Positions 48,431 through 61,230 are shown, counted from the first letter of the stretch. The stretch is 64,000 nt of DNA from Trichoplusia ni (GCF_003590095.1 NC_039493.1:558001-622000), one strand, 5' to 3'. The notes: a model not told the origin generated them from the letters alone. Numbers and translations: made by a program.

Positions 48431-48599
48431 TTAAGTTTGGCTTAGTGACCTATAACCTCCAATATATTTACCTACATTACACAGCCTTTTAAGAATCCAA
48501 TTGTTAAATAACAAATCGAAACATATCTCAGTGTACAACTCTACAAATACTTGACAATGTATCAATAACTTTACACTCTACATCATAAAAACATCGGTC

Positions 48600-48800
48600 G
48601 TGACGTTTGTTCTAGTGGTCGTGTTAAATAGGGCCTCCTAAACACTTGGGCACGATGTGTCCGTGAACTGCTAGTGTGCTGTTGATACTGGAGGAAAAAC
48701 GACCCGAAGTGGGTGCGAAGGTCGAGTGTAGCGCGGTGTGTGGTGTGAGCGGTAAGCGGGCACTGATGACTGATTATGAAGTTGTATTGCGTTTGGTAAG
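48600..48800 (+). promoter_or_regulatory. GC-richer block with two splice-donor-like words
   Basis: CCCGAAGTGGGTGCGAAGG and GTGTAGCGCGGTGTGTGGTG give a locally GC-rich, non-repetitive block. GCG/GTAAGC near 48751 and TTG/GTAAGTAG near 48796 fit insect donor sites. A frame through the region begins at GTG rather than ATG. This could be the end of a noncoding first exon, but no acceptor or promoter is identified. Confidence 0.2.
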
Positions 48801-49604
48801 TAGTCGGTTAAAAAGACTGTTTGCTGAAGTTAGCTATACACAGTTACGCTTTTCAAGAGTGGTACAGAACAGGGAGGTATACCGTAAGGTGCTCGACTTG
48901 TTCAATGAATGTACGTTATTTTTAAATGCTTTTTACATTTCTTTTTTATAGTTATGGAATCGAAAAGGTGATTCAGGTGTTTTTTGTAATGATACTATTG
49001 ATAGTAAAATAATAAAAAATACGTTTTTGTTAACCCTAAAATTTTATTAAGTCATCCGAATTAATATAATTAGTAATGCGAACACTTCAAAGCGCCTTAG
49101 AATGTCAAATGTCATGTCTGAAACTATAACAGAACTAAATGTAGCTGTCGAAGTTCATTAAATATTGCAAAATCATTCGCAAAACTCTGACGCAACTGCA
49201 ATGAGCCTTAGAATGACCGATAGAACCATGGAACATAAACGTCTGGTTGGAAGTGCCCCTATAGTCTTAGTTCTTATTGGAACCAGTGTCGCTAAAGTTA
49301 TATATTTATCCGTCTAATTATCTTACCTTTTTCTTTTCTGTTCTTCAGTTGTTCAATTTTAACTTAAAAACGACAGTACGAAAAAATATATGTGACTAAC
49401 AAGTTATGTATAAATATAATATCTAACATTTAAAACTGTCAAACTTCTGATTATAGCAAATACGAAAGTAACAAAGTTGATCGTCTACTCCTAATATTGG
49501 CAGCGTAACTTAAACACCACTTCCTCACACTTCTTTTAAGCCATGAACAGAACTAAGACGTCATTAACATGTCAAAGTTATTAACATTAGTTTGCAGCAA
49601 AAGT

Positions 49605-49745
49605 AGGCTAGTGTTGATTAGCGATCGAAAGGTCACGGGTTCAAAGCCTGCGTGAACTATTGAACCACACCTAGCTCAAGTATGTGTTAGTAATGCGCCA
49701 AGAATGGACTGAGCTGTGTTGCTCTAATTTCTAAGTTCTGTATCG
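49605..49745 (+). mobile_element. tRNA-derived SINE fragment, plus orientation
   Basis: The B box GGTTCAAAGCC at 49638-49648 sits in the wider word AAGGTCACGGGTTCAAAGCC. A decayed A box (TAGTGTTGATTAGCGA) lies 28 bases before it. The body differs from the 42058 and 52330 copies, so this is a different SINE subfamily. Confidence 0.65.
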
Positions 49746-50120
49746 ACATTTCTTAATCGGCATGAGAAACTTACGTAACACGATCATATTTTAAATAATA
49801 GTAACAGAAGCTTTATTTAAAAAAAATACTGGCCGAAAAAAACAGTTATTCCTTTTTTAAATCAGTTTCAATTCTTTTTCAAATACATGACAGGGATATG
49901 TTTTTCTGGGGATTAATACTATTGTCCAAACATGGGATAGTGGTGAATAAACGTCTGACAATCGGTAAAATAAAAGAATTTGAAAATGGATTCCAAACCT
50001 AACAGTGCACTTTAAAATCACCAGCACGCTATTGAGCATGGTGATTTATGCTCAATCCTTCCCTACCAGGTAGACAGCTCAGTCCAGTTTTGGAGAGGTT
50101 GTCAGGGTAGCATTATTACA

Positions 50121-50222
50121 TGATCAATCAATTAATCAATTTAGCCTATCGAAGTCCACTGCTGGACATAGGCCTTCCCAATTTGTACCAACCTAGACCC
50201 CACTTCCCGCATGTGAATGAAT
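50121..50222 (-). mobile_element. LINE C-terminal end, minus orientation
   Basis: The minus strand encodes GKAYVQQWTSIG and a stop, followed by TTGATTAATTGATTGATCAT as tail. The intact VQQW distinguishes it from the decayed relative at 29407-29475. It is 5'-truncated, with only about 100 bases present. Confidence 0.8.
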
Positions 50223-51044
50223 GAAAATTTAATTTCTAATAGATTTCGGCGGTGGCGGAGACTTCGCAAAGCATTGGTATATCAATATTACTTTACAACT
50301 GGTAACAGATTAAGTTAAATCAGCTGAGTATATTATGATTGAATGACAGATGACGGTAGTAACTCTATATGTATAGATGACCCCATTGGCACCTCATAAT
50401 GGATCGAACATGGTAATCGACTCGTGCGCAACTCACTGATTGTAAGGAAGTAGTTTTGTTAACTACTTACTATATTTAACTTGATAGCTACTTGTAGAGA
50501 TTCGGAGTGTTACCTCGTTTTTTTTAGGTTGAACTAAGTTCTGTATATGCATGAGGTATATAGGTTTGATTCTAAGTATCGCAGCAAAAGTATCAATTAA
50601 TATTACTTTTTCAAAGTTATATGCACTTTTTAACTATGACTAAATACTACAGATATCACGCTAGCTCATTGCGGACATTTCAGATTCCAAATTTAGAAAT
50701 CCAGATTTGGTCACGATGGGTTCCTAAACCGTTTGTGTCTCAATAATTAAGAAAGTACAAAAGTAAAACTTAAGAATTTTCACATTAGTCCTTTGCCTGC
50801 AATAGGATCAAACAGAGACCTCGTACATCCAAATCCATACATAGCATCATTAAGTCGCCACGATTTTTAAAGATATCATAAAAAGAAATACCCTACACTT
50901 ACACCAGTAACCATTATCATAATTATTAATATCGATACCGACAGCAACCGATACTAAACACGATGTAAATCGCTTCCACGTTAGCCATGACACACAACGG
51001 ATGCATCGCGATGCACCTCTATTATGTAACGCGGTAAAATATGT

Positions 51045-51112
51045 CAATAGCGCGGTGTGTGACGGCCTTAACCCGGACAGGTCGCTGGAGTCAGCACTAC
51101 GGCCTTAAGACT
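51045..51112. promoter_or_regulatory. Small GC-rich block with repeated ACGGCCTTAA
   Basis: ACGGCCTTAA occurs at about 51062 and 51099, flanking CCCGGACAGGTCGCTGGAG. AGCGCGGTGTGTGACGG precedes it. The doubled word could be two sites for one factor. The sequence is non-repetitive elsewhere in the window. Confidence 0.25.
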
Positions 51113-51811
51113 CGTTTGATTTTATATGACTATTTAATGTGTATGTCTATGCTTTAAGTATCAGTACCTACGTGTAATTAGGTGTTGTTTCATTTTGAAT
51201 TCTATGGGTTTGAAGTTATGGTTTATATTTGAGTGTGGAGTGTTTTTCATTTTGGGACGTTGATAAAAGGATCCTGAAAATTATTGTTGTATCCATCTGT
51301 GATGGGATTTAGTCTAAAGATTTCTATAAATTGAAAGAAAATAACTTGATGTCTATATTAATATTGCATAATAAACTAATCAGTTTTATTATTATAATGT
51401 GAAAAACAACATAAATTCTGTGAAATTCTTCTAAAATTTTTAGTAATCTCGTATGAAAAGGTTATAAACATTTTAGTTCAAAAACAATTTGCGTAATTTC
51501 TTCTCCCTTGATCTCTACACAAACAGACGGATTAGCCTACCTAATATGGTCATAATATCAATTTATTCCAGCCATAAATTTTATATAATAGCGGCCATTT
51601 TAATTGTTTTAATCAAGGATCCTTCGGTGTAACTGATTTATCGGTCACAGACTAGGTCAGCAAAGGTCAGGAAGGTTAGAGGAAAATATTAACATCATTT
51701 GTAGGTAAGTAGCTAGTATTTGTATTCAACAAACCGAGATTATAGAAATATGTTTTTTTTTTAATTATGGTCAAAATAGTCCTTGATAGTTGTGACTCCG
51801 CTATCGCGTCA

Positions 51812-51880
51812 GCTCATGATTAAAGACTCCAGTTGGGACCAAAACTAGTCGGGCGGTACCGATAAATACGCGTGAGTAAA
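51812..51880 (-). repeat. CGACTAGT-family repeat, copy 4, inverted
   Basis: GCTCATGATTAAAGACTCC, then ACTAGTCGGGCGGTACCG, then ATAAATACGCGTGAGTAAA is the reverse complement of the family core, including the distal TCATGAGC part seen at 7058. Confidence 0.75.
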
Positions 51881-52329
51881 CCTTTATTAAATAGATAATA
51901 ATGGTAAATAACATATTACTGGGAATTAGAAAAGAAACTTCTGACTTGAAAAACCCTTGAAAAGTTATATTTTATTTACTTCAAATAGAAGTTACGCAAT
52001 CGGTTTACTAATAAACAGGGTTAATGGGTCAGGGGCTAACCCCTGTCAAATGCATACCGAGTGAAATTTTCACATCCGAACAGCTGCACTTTTCTAACTT
52101 TGTTCAAACTTCAATGCTTATAGTATGATGATAAAATAATAAACACAAATAAATTCTTCATAACAAGAATACTACAAACCAGTTTTATCACTTGCGCTAT
52201 AATGCAAAATCTACGTATGTGAATTACACATCAAAAATGTACATACAATTAGCGGGGTAATTATACAATGATTATACTTTAACACGTGTCGCCACCACGA
52301 CTTGTCGGGCGACAAGTCGCGCGACTTAA

Positions 52330-52560
52330 GAAAATAAATAAATGCGGACAACATCACATACATTGTTCTAAACCCAAAGTAAGTTGCTAAAGCACTTGTG
52401 CTGTCGAATTCAGATTCTACGAAGGTACCACAAACACCCAAATCCGAGACAATGTAGAAATGTGAATTTTATATTGACCCGATCGGGGATCGAACCCGGG
52501 ACCTCAGAGCTAGCGACACCTTGAGACCTGTGCGTACGCCACTCGACCACGGAGGTCGTC
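52330..52560 (-). mobile_element. tRNA-derived SINE, minus orientation, second subfamily
   Basis: B box GGATCGAACCC at 52487-52497 and A box CCACTCGACCA at 52539-52549 (reverse complements) sit in a head ending GGAGGTCGTC. The body contains CCACAAACACCCAAATCCGA, and the 3' end is the AAATAAATAAATGCGGACAA word also present at 14632. It is well preserved at the head, so probably younger than the 15168 copy. Confidence 0.85.
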
Positions 52561-55184
52561 AAATATCGCCTATTGTCGCGCTGTCGCAACAATAGGTCGA
52601 AGTAATAGGTGGGTTCTGGCTATAGGCTGGTGGAGTTTACGAGCGACTCGTTATACCGACATGTTTATTTGGACGCCCACGTCTTGCCCCACGCGTGGCT
52701 CGTGCCTGACTGTGGTATAATGTGCAAGGAGAAGCGGTGTGGACTGACCGATAGGCTTATAAATAAGAATCGAATTTAAACTTAATGATTAAGGAGATAA
52801 AGGTTTATTTAAGTTTATCTGAAGGCCGTGATTGGTGGCTGCATGAGGTTAATTTATTGACAAATTTTTTAACCGCTACTGGATTTTGTTCTACAAATAT
52901 TCTGTCAGTTTTATTTAATCAGAGAGATTAAAAATCTTATGGAATCGAATTAATTATAAATCTTATGGAATTGTTTTTGAACCTTTTTATTAGCCTTCAA
53001 ACTAATACAAAGTAGCAACAACTTTACTAAATGTAAACACAAACAAAACCACAAAACAATAAAAAGAAAAATGACTTCGTTACCACACCTGTCGATATAA
53101 AAACACCAAACAATAGGCAAGCTATTGAAATGTCACCGCCTACACAAAATCATCCAAGTGTCAAATTGCACAGATAAGGTTATCTCGTCCCCTTGGCCCC
53201 TCGGACCCTTGGACCACCGTCGATACCAACACCACAATAAACAATGCTAATATAGTGATCTAAATTCATCCTAATACTATAGAGGTTTTATTTATAAACT
53301 TGACATAAAACTGTCTAAATACAACTTAATACTGAATAAGCTTTTGTAGGGCTGGCTGGCAACGTGTGGGTTCAAAATACAAAAAATGTTTAAGTTGGTC
53401 TGTGTGTGTGATACATATGTAAGCTGTTTCGTGAGTGTGTGTGTCGTTTTCATTTTCATTTTGATACAGAAATGTAGAGTTTTATATGTGTGTGTGAGAT
53501 TCTTTGTATGTATGTTTCTATGTGTAATGAATATGTATGGTTGTCAATAGGGGATTACGAGCAATGAGAGGAAAATATTTGACAAAGCTTAAATAATATG
53601 ACAATTATTATAGTGTAAGTAAACGATTGTTGTCTGCTACCTCGCATTTATTTAAAACGCTTCTTATAGGACTAAGATAAATTCTACACGGGTATTAGCA
53701 TGAGCATAATAAAATAGTTTGGTTGTCGTGTAGTTTGCGAAGCTGTGGCAGATTCGCATTGACCGAACGCGGGAGACAATGTATGGCATAGCAGAACTCA
53801 GTCAGTAAAAATCTGAAAAAGGTAGATACCCCCCCCCCTAAAATATAGAAAAAGGGATAGAAGCGAGACGCCCCCTCCATATAATGCAGGAACAAACTCT
53901 CTAAACAGTTACATAACAGTTTTCAGAAAATTAGAACTAGTTTAGAAGGAAAAAACAAAAACAGAAAAATACAATTATTTTTCTTTTTGACAAAAACGGC
54001 TAATTGGTCTGTTTCCATTTCAAACGATAAGAGCCCATATCTTCAATACGTTAATTTAAAAATAATACAACAAGTACTTATGGAAATGCTTACAAACACT
54101 CAAACTGAAACACCAGAAACGAAACATGACGATAACAATGAAAAACATGGCGAAAACTGAACAAGGAAAATTCCACTTAATAGTTCAAACTTAATGTTCA
54201 TTTTCAAATGCAGTTTTGTGTCGCTTAGGTCATTTTTAATTTTGGAAAGTCAGTGGTTCGTAAAGAGGTCATATGATAAGAGTACTTTACAAAGGTCACG
54301 TGGGAAATGGAAAAACTCAGAATTAAATAGAGGTTAATTAAATAATTGTGTTTGTTCGGTAAACGTATAATGAATGAATCATTTGCTGTTCGTGTTTTAA
54401 AATTTAACGTAGTTTTTAACTACTTTGCCAATGTGTCTTTGTAATTCTGAGGAGATTGAGACATAGTATTTTAGCTTTAGTGTTAGCTGTGGCTTCAACT
54501 GCAAATCATTTTTCATACAAATAATGAGTTCATTTTTTTAAGAGCTAATCCCATGTATAAGCCATTTTATCGTACTTATAATATAATCAGATGTATATTG
54601 GAGCGAGAATTCAATCTGAAAATCATAGATTTTGAATTTAATAATTAAACAGTTTCAGGTACAATGTTTTAACATCTAAACAGATAAGCAATGATTGCTG
54701 TCAATGTCCATTCCCTATTTCGATACAAAGTAGCACAGATTAAAAAAACCGCAATAAATGTTCAATTATCGCTGCCAAATTTCGGCCTCTTTTCTCACAA
54801 CATGCGTATTACTATTTACTGTCAATAAATTATGAAATTCATACGATCTATGATCTACGTTCACATTTCCGTTTTATATTTCTATAAAGTTATACGAAAT
54901 GTAATAAATACCAATATGAAGCATTTCATATCCATTTCCCACGGCTCTATCACTGACAAGACATCGATCAAATCTTTAGACACTAAATTATTATTCGCAC
55001 GTTTTCGTGCCGCGTCTAGTATACGCTTAGTGCCATATTTTAAATGTTGCTGCCTACTGCAAACGATATATTTAAATTTGATAATAAACTGTAGATTTCT
55101 AGCTAGGTGAAATAATCAAATCACTTTAAATACTTTTGAAAAGAACTTCTTTAGAGTTCTGATATCATCCTATGTAATTTGGCC
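52561..55184. other. Non-coding stretch with a TG microsatellite and a C run
   Basis: A GC-richer segment at 52600-52745 (GGACGCCCACGTCTTGCCCC) is unplaced. A run of about eleven C at about 53830 lies in a repeat-like patch. The 92-codon frame at 54832-55110 starts with ATG but shows no domain. Confidence 0.4.
53396..53550 (+). repeat. Degenerate TG/TATG microsatellite region
   Basis: Several (TG)4-5 runs and TGTATGTATG words within 150 bases indicate a decayed simple-sequence locus. No other feature is present. Confidence 0.7.
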
Positions 55185-55250
55185 TTTAAAAAGTGGTACT
55201 TGTAGGTTAATTTGAGGAATAAACTTTGAGGGATTTTAATTTGAAACAAT
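55185..55250 (+). mobile_element. LINE 3' end scrap
   Basis: GGCCTTTAAAAAGTGGTACTT, then GTTAATTTGAGGAATAAACT, then TTTGAGGGATTTTAATTTG parallels the end of the copy at 22245-22304 (AAAAAGTGCTACTTAGTAGCC, TTGAATAAATGAATTTTGAT). Confidence 0.6.
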
Positions 55251-56084
55251 TTTCAATAATAAATTAATTATAAGTTGGTGATAATGCATAATCCTGAATC
55301 TTGAATCTTCTAAGTAAATTAATTGTGTTTCCTTGCTTAAAATAGGATAACTGCAAGAAGGCAACAAAATTTGCAAGTTTTAATGTGTATATGGAAATGT
55401 CGTTTTTATCTTATTATATGTGATGTCTATGATGCGATGTGAAATAAATACAAATGTCTCTTGGATGAAGGGGCTATTAAATTAAGTAAATACGTGATTG
55501 ATAGAAGCATCTATAACATTGATCAAAGTGATCATTGTGAAAAGAGACGTGCATAATATAATAATTTTATCGTCGTTAAATTATTTCCTTTTTAGAGTTT
55601 GATGTCTCGATTCTACAAATCGATTCCTAGTGATGTTATTGAGTGTTGATTCTATATTGCGATGTTTCTTCGTAATAAAGACATAAACACTTCGAAATAA
55701 CCGATATATAATATTATGGTTATATTTTATCGCTAAAATTACCTGTGAAAGCTTTTATTAATGCATGCATTTAATTTATTTTATTAACACTTTTTTAAAT
55801 TTCAAATTGACTGCGTGTGAATTTATATATTTCCTGCTAGTTTCAAGAAGGAAAAAAATGAGGAATAGTCATGAAATAATTGTGAGTTTGGATTTCTAAG
55901 TTTTTTTTCAATAAATGTTATGTGCATTTTATTTGTCTCTTATTCACTATGATTTAGATGATAGTACCAATAAGGTTTAATTGGTGCTCTTTGGGCTAGG
56001 TTTACGTTTCATAATCGTCTACTATAGGTTGATAAGATGATGACGAAATCAATACTAATTTGGGATTAATACAAAATAACGTTG

Positions 56085-56125
56085 GCACGACAGAGGAAAG
56101 GCCTATTCCCAGCTGTGGATGATAA
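56085..56125 (+). mobile_element. LINE C-terminal scrap
   Basis: GAAAGGCCTATTCCCAGCTG followed by TGGATGATAATAATGCAGG is a decayed (E)AY(S)QLW ending with an (ATA)n-like tail. It is the weakest of the LINE-tail calls. Confidence 0.5.
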
Positions 56126-56343
56126 TAATGCAGGTCAATAAAAATGTTTTTGTTGTGCACCATATTAGACCTTCATAAAAAAAACATATCCAAACAGTTG
56201 AATATACACTTCTCAATCTAAATCCAATACCCCAAACGCATTACAAGCAGCCCACTCTGACACAAACAAAAACAATTAAAATAAAAACAAAAAGTATATC
56301 AATAAGAAACAATATCTCTGCTCCGTGAGGTCGGTCGTTCTGC

Positions 56344-56495
56344 CATTGGCCTTAGCCAATGTCAATTATCACAATAGCCAAGTGTTTGACAAAAGACTTC
56401 AGGCCATTATGTAGTTAGAACGTGTAGGGTACATATGCGATCGCGCTTTGACGGCCATGACGTCACGTCTCGTTGTGACTTGTGACGTAATTGGT
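56344..56495. promoter_or_regulatory. CCAAT/CRE-like cluster
   Basis: CATTGGC (56344-56350) and GCCAATG (56355-56361) form an inverted CCAAT pair. About 100 bases on, a full CRE palindrome TGACGTCA (56458-56465) is followed by TGACGTAA (56483-56490). GCGATCGCG lies just before. The grouping of CCAAT and ATF/CREB-type sites is promoter-like. The sites are consensus matches only. Confidence 0.4.
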
Positions 56496-57682
56496 TTGGA
56501 TTCTGTGAGATTGGGAGTTTCTGCTCATGATCGGGCATTGTTTTTTTTTTTAATTCTGTTGTGTTTTCTGTTTATTAACATGGAATTTGGTATACGTATA
56601 TTAAGAATAATAAAGTTTATATTCGATGTAAAGTTTAAGTGAAAATATCATTTAGGTTATCTTTCAAGTAATTAGTTCTGAAACGTAACGCAATGCATTC
56701 CAATAAATTATGAAACGGTTATATCGGTGACACATAACATATGCGTGTACAGTTAGTTCAATTACTATATAAGAATTATGTACAATAAAAAATAATTGTC
56801 CAAATACAATACCAGAAATCATGGAGCCCTCAATAAGGTTAAATATTAAGTTAGATGGGGCACACAGCCTTCGTTGCGGGAGCAAGGTCGGCAAGCAATG
56901 TGACACAACACCGCTCTTAATAGGTATGGTAACCATGGCAACGAAAAACGTGACCACAAACGGTTGTAAAGAACGACAATGGTTAAGTGAGGTTTTCAAA
57001 TATCTTTTGTCTCTTTATTCTCCTAGGCAGTAATAGAGACAGCATGATTGTAATTTCAGCCAGTTTTATTCTAATATACAGACCATTGAAACAAAGACTA
57101 AATGAAAATAGATAAATAAATATCCAAGTTCTTAATTTGAAAATGTTTCACGAATACGTGATAAGAATTGCATTGTTATTTTTTTAAAAGATAATTAAAT
57201 ATTTTATTTTTGACACCAGTTCGAGATGGAATAATAAAAATGCCAATACTTTACGGATTCAATTAAAAAAGAATTCAAGAATTTAAAAACGGTACATGTT
57301 TAATTCGGTCAAGGTGAGTTTGTGTAAATTAATTGTACGCGCCATACTTTTGACATTTCATATTATTAAAGTAAACAATTTCATTAGGATTAGTTTATAA
57401 AAAAAATATCTAAATTGATTACATGGCTAGTATAGTCTTTAAGAGCTCTTTTTTTTTAATAAAAACCAAAACGTTTAATTTAAGTATATTAACTTTAAGC
57501 TTATAAAATACGAAAATTTATTCAAATTAGTATTTTAATTTAAGAGATTAGTGGATATAAACAATCAGATTCTACTTCAGTATGATGTCATAAACGCATG
57601 TCAGATTAAGCGGGAAAAGCAAACCATAAACAAATTTTAAGTAACCATAAATAACTAATTTATTTTTAAGATTAATTTATAA
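56496..57682. other. AT-rich stretch
   Basis: Overlapping frames on both strands at 56664-57033 have no recognised domain, although the sequence at 56860-57000 is somewhat GC-richer (TTCGTTGCGGGAGCAAGG). Nothing else is supported. Confidence 0.4.
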
Positions 57683-57760
57683 GTAACGTTTTACTCACGC
57701 GTATTTATCTGGATCACCCGACTAGTGTCGTACCCAATCAGAGTCCTTAATAATGAACTG
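57683..57760 (+). repeat. CGACTAGT-family repeat, copy 5
   Basis: AACGTTTTACTCACGCGTAT, then ATCTGGATCACCCGACTAGT, then CAGAGTCCTTAATAATGA. This copy gives the clearest left end (AACGTTTTACTCACGCG). Confidence 0.8.
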
Positions 57761-59480
57761 TTTTCGGACTAATTCAAACGCTTTTAACTATGACATAAGA
57801 CCAAATCCAAATCCATAAACAGACTCAAAAATACCGCCTAAAAATTACATCACGATTCAATAAAGACGTTAATAAATCTCTTTCAATAAAATCGAAATTA
57901 AAAATAACTTATCGAGTCGGCAATAATCAAGGTGATACACATTTCCTGTTTCATTTTGATACAGATCTGCCTATAAATAATAATAAAATGCTCAGCCTTC
58001 ACTTCATATTTGGTTTGAATTCGAACTGGTAAGTTCTACTTCCCATATTTTACGGAAAAGGATTCAAGAGATTACAATGTAGGTCGCCATGTTTAATTTT
58101 ATACTTTGTTTATATTTATCAAGTAGTTTTTGAAGTAAGTAACTCTAGACCGTATTGATATTGTTATACATGAATAGTATATAAGTCATTTAGTTAGTCA
58201 TAAAAGTTTCGGTCTACAGATCCATGAAAAAGATCCATGATTAGGTATGTATATCAACTCGATGTATAGGAAAACAGTAAGGACTGTGCAAGGTTTTGCG
58301 AAAGCAAAATCAAAGACAGATTTATAGCTTTAATTAACTATAACAATAAATGATCTTTGTTCAGTCTACCAACATTCAAAAATTTCGATTACCAAATTAA
58401 CAAAAATAACTTATTAACAAGTAACTACTGTTCTTTAAAAGCCATTAACGCAGTACAAATTGCTACACCACTATAAAATCTTAACACACTTCTCAATCAT
58501 TTATCATCGACTAATTAATTACGAAATTTACCTCATAATATTTTTAATGATATTTATTTGGAAAAGTGGAGCGAAGAGCGGATGTGAAGACATAATTTCG
58601 ATTGATAGCATAAAGGCTAGTTTAGACGCGACGAGAAATATCGAGTGAGAGAGATATCGCCATCTTCATCGTATTATGTGCTGGTCGTTAAACCTTGAGG
58701 GTTGGGGTTTGGGGTCTTAGTATAAACCGCGCATGGTCCCCTGCAACTGCTCGTAGTACTTGAGATATTCCCAAGTGTGCTGGTTGTCTTACTTATTTGC
58801 TGCCTTTTTAAACTAAAGTATTGATTCTCTATTATTGACATGAATAAAAAAGTTCTTGCTGATATCCGCACTTTCAATCAGAATTGGCAGTCTAATCATA
58901 CCACAACATACTCTTTTTCAGCCGTCTTCAAAAAGGTTCTCAATTCATCGGCATATCGTCAGAACTTTGCACTGGATGAACCGATTTCGTTGATTCTTTT
59001 TTAATTTAACGTGAAATAGTGCATTTGATCCCATAATAATTTCATCAACTTAAGTTCAATAGTTATTAATTTAAAGTCAGTTGCATGTTTTAGTTGTTAA
59101 AAAGAGATTATTATAGCAAATCTGTGTTGACTTCACCATGTATTACAACTTGCACGACGGATCTCAAATCGTCTGAATAAGCCCTAACATGGTTATGTCC
59201 ATAAATGTCAGTGTCAATTTGACAGATAAGTTCGAATTGAGAACGCACGATTCACCTTACTGACACGCTAAGTCAATTTGATTATCGTAATAAAGATCCT
59301 TGGGCTATTGAATGTCTTGAACTTAATGTATTTTGCATGTTAGCACATGTGAACCTAGGTATTGTTTAAATAATTCAGTATTGCATATCACTCTATAATA
59401 TCCGAAGTGATCGTCGCTATTACTCATGTTAGTAGGTTCTTAATGCATCCTTTTAAAACTATCCTAAATACCTATATCTA
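57761..59480. other. AT-rich stretch
   Basis: No repeat or gene is recognised over 1.7 kb. Frames of 62-67 codons at 58460 and 58674 lack domains. Confidence 0.45.
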
Positions 59481-59528
59481 AGGGAGGCCTTTGCCCTGCA
59501 GTGGGAAAGTAATGGCTGAAAAAAAAAA
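59481..59528 (+). mobile_element. LINE C-terminal end with A tail
   Basis: The codons from 59481 read REAFALQWESNG, stop at 59517-59519, and run directly into nine A (59520-59528). The QQW motif has changed to LQW. About 40 bases of element remain, a severe 5' truncation. A target-site duplication was not clear. Confidence 0.8.
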
Positions 59529-60504
59529 CCATATATTCAGGACTTTCATTTAGGCACACAAGTCTCAACTTACAGCCAGTTGAGAAATGTAGGTACAAAG
59601 ATGTTCAAAAACAAAACATGCAATAAAATAAATCAATTCAATTTACAGTGCCGAAGTCTTATTAATGTTTATCTTTCATAATTTTCAGTCATAACATTTG
59701 CACCTCAGGAATAGTAATTTCACTAGCGAAAACGACGCGCACCGTCTTATCTTACGATTAAGGTAACAAAGTTCAAAACGCATTAGGTTTCATACGTAAT
59801 TTTAATGTTCGCTTTAAACATTTATTATTTTTTTACACACTAATCAGAGGAAAATAAACATCATAAGTCCTACATTAAATTAGAAGACGTATATATATAT
59901 TGAAATGCACAAACGAAATACTTCAAAATTCCGAATATGGTGACAAGCACAACTGAATTAATTTCTTTGCCAGTAAATATCATAACATTATTTGTTTCTC
60001 CAGAAACTCAAAATTGCACCTTTAAATTTACACGCGAGACAAGAGGTCAATCTATTTATGAAACCGCTCAAACAAATGAAGCAACTACCTCGACTCAACT
60101 AGGTAATTTTATTCGCGTTATTGCAGCATCAAATCGCTTTACATGTGACGTAAGAATGTAACTATGACATTGTTTGTCATTGTTATACAGATTATACATA
60201 AATAGATGTAACGTTATTGATGATGTTGTCCTATTGTAAAGGTGTGTGGGCAGAATAGGTTGTTGTTACCTACTGAGAAAAGACGTGCTAGCCTTTTAAT
60301 TGGCAATTTTGATACTTGTTTTGTAAGATAGATAAATTTGATAAAGTAATCACTAAGGTCATCTTTTTTAGATAAGAGACAAAAAGAAAATAATTTTAAA
60401 TTGAATAAATATTATAACTACTAAGTGGCGACAACGAAACATTTTAAAAAGGTGTGCCAAATTAAGTTAAACGAAAAAAACATCAACTATCCTACCACGT
60501 TGTG

Positions 60505-60537
60505 TATTTCTAAAGATCATTTACATCTTTAGAAATA
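60505..60537. repeat. Perfect 13-bp inverted repeat
   Basis: TATTTCTAAAGAT and ATCTTTAGAAATA pair exactly across CATTTAC. Three more pairs follow one mismatch outside. It is of the same form as the 17138 hairpin but shorter. Confidence 0.7.
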
Positions 60538-61150
60538 AACATGTGTCAAGAAAATGCAATTTCAGGCACAAAGGTCAACGTGCAAAATTCTCATAACACA
60601 ATTAAACTCAGCGCTCCTAAAGAAAATTCAAGATCAAAAAGATAATACATCAACATAATTACGTAAATTAATCTTCTTTTAAAATGACTTATAAATAAAT
60701 CTATACAAAATTACAAAAGGACTAAAAGTTATTAGTTCAAGCTAAGGTCACAGGAGTCGTACAGGTCGTACGCTCTGTGGAAAAAATCTTAAGGTAGAGT
60801 CACACTGTATCTGTGTATAATGTGTGATGGTCTTGCATACAATAAGCTTGTATCTATTGTTTTAGTTTTTCATGTAAAGTTAGGTGTCGAGATGCATTTG
60901 TTGAGGAGGTGTAAACAGTGTGTCTTCAGCTTTAGAGTCGGTGTATTTTTTACTGTAAAAGCCGGACTATGGTAAACGTATGATTCTTAAGTGAATCTTG
61001 AAACTCTTACTGAAAAAACCTGACACGTAGAGTAACGCCTTCTAAATTAAGTCGGTGTATGGCATCATCATAAAGTATAGACCATATTAAAATGAAAACG
61101 AAAAGGAATAAAAATTATAATATAATAAAAACTATAAATCTATAAGATCG

Positions 61151-61230
61151 TCATTTCTTCTCGATAAGTGCCGCTTATCAAAAAGAAATGAGAGAAAAAC
61201 TTAACTGATAAATATATCAGTTAAGTTTTT
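61151..61230. repeat. Two adjacent hairpins
   Basis: Hairpin one pairs TCATTTCTT (61151-61159) with AAGAAATGA (61183-61191) and, inside, GATAAG (61163-61168) with CTTATC (61174-61179). Three bases later hairpin two pairs AAAAACTTAACTGATA (61195-61210) with its exact complement (61215-61230) across AATA. Hairpin two resembles an intrinsic-terminator shape, which has no meaning in this nuclear DNA. Foldback debris or a small structured RNA are possible. Confidence 0.75.

Noticed and set aside
52485..52560. Possible tRNA gene on the minus strand
   Set aside because: Pol III boxes are present but are followed by a SINE body and tail, with no acceptor stem closure.
61195..61230. Rho-independent terminator
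   Set aside because: The stem followed by T-rich sequence looks like one, but this is eukaryotic nuclear DNA where such terminators do not apply.
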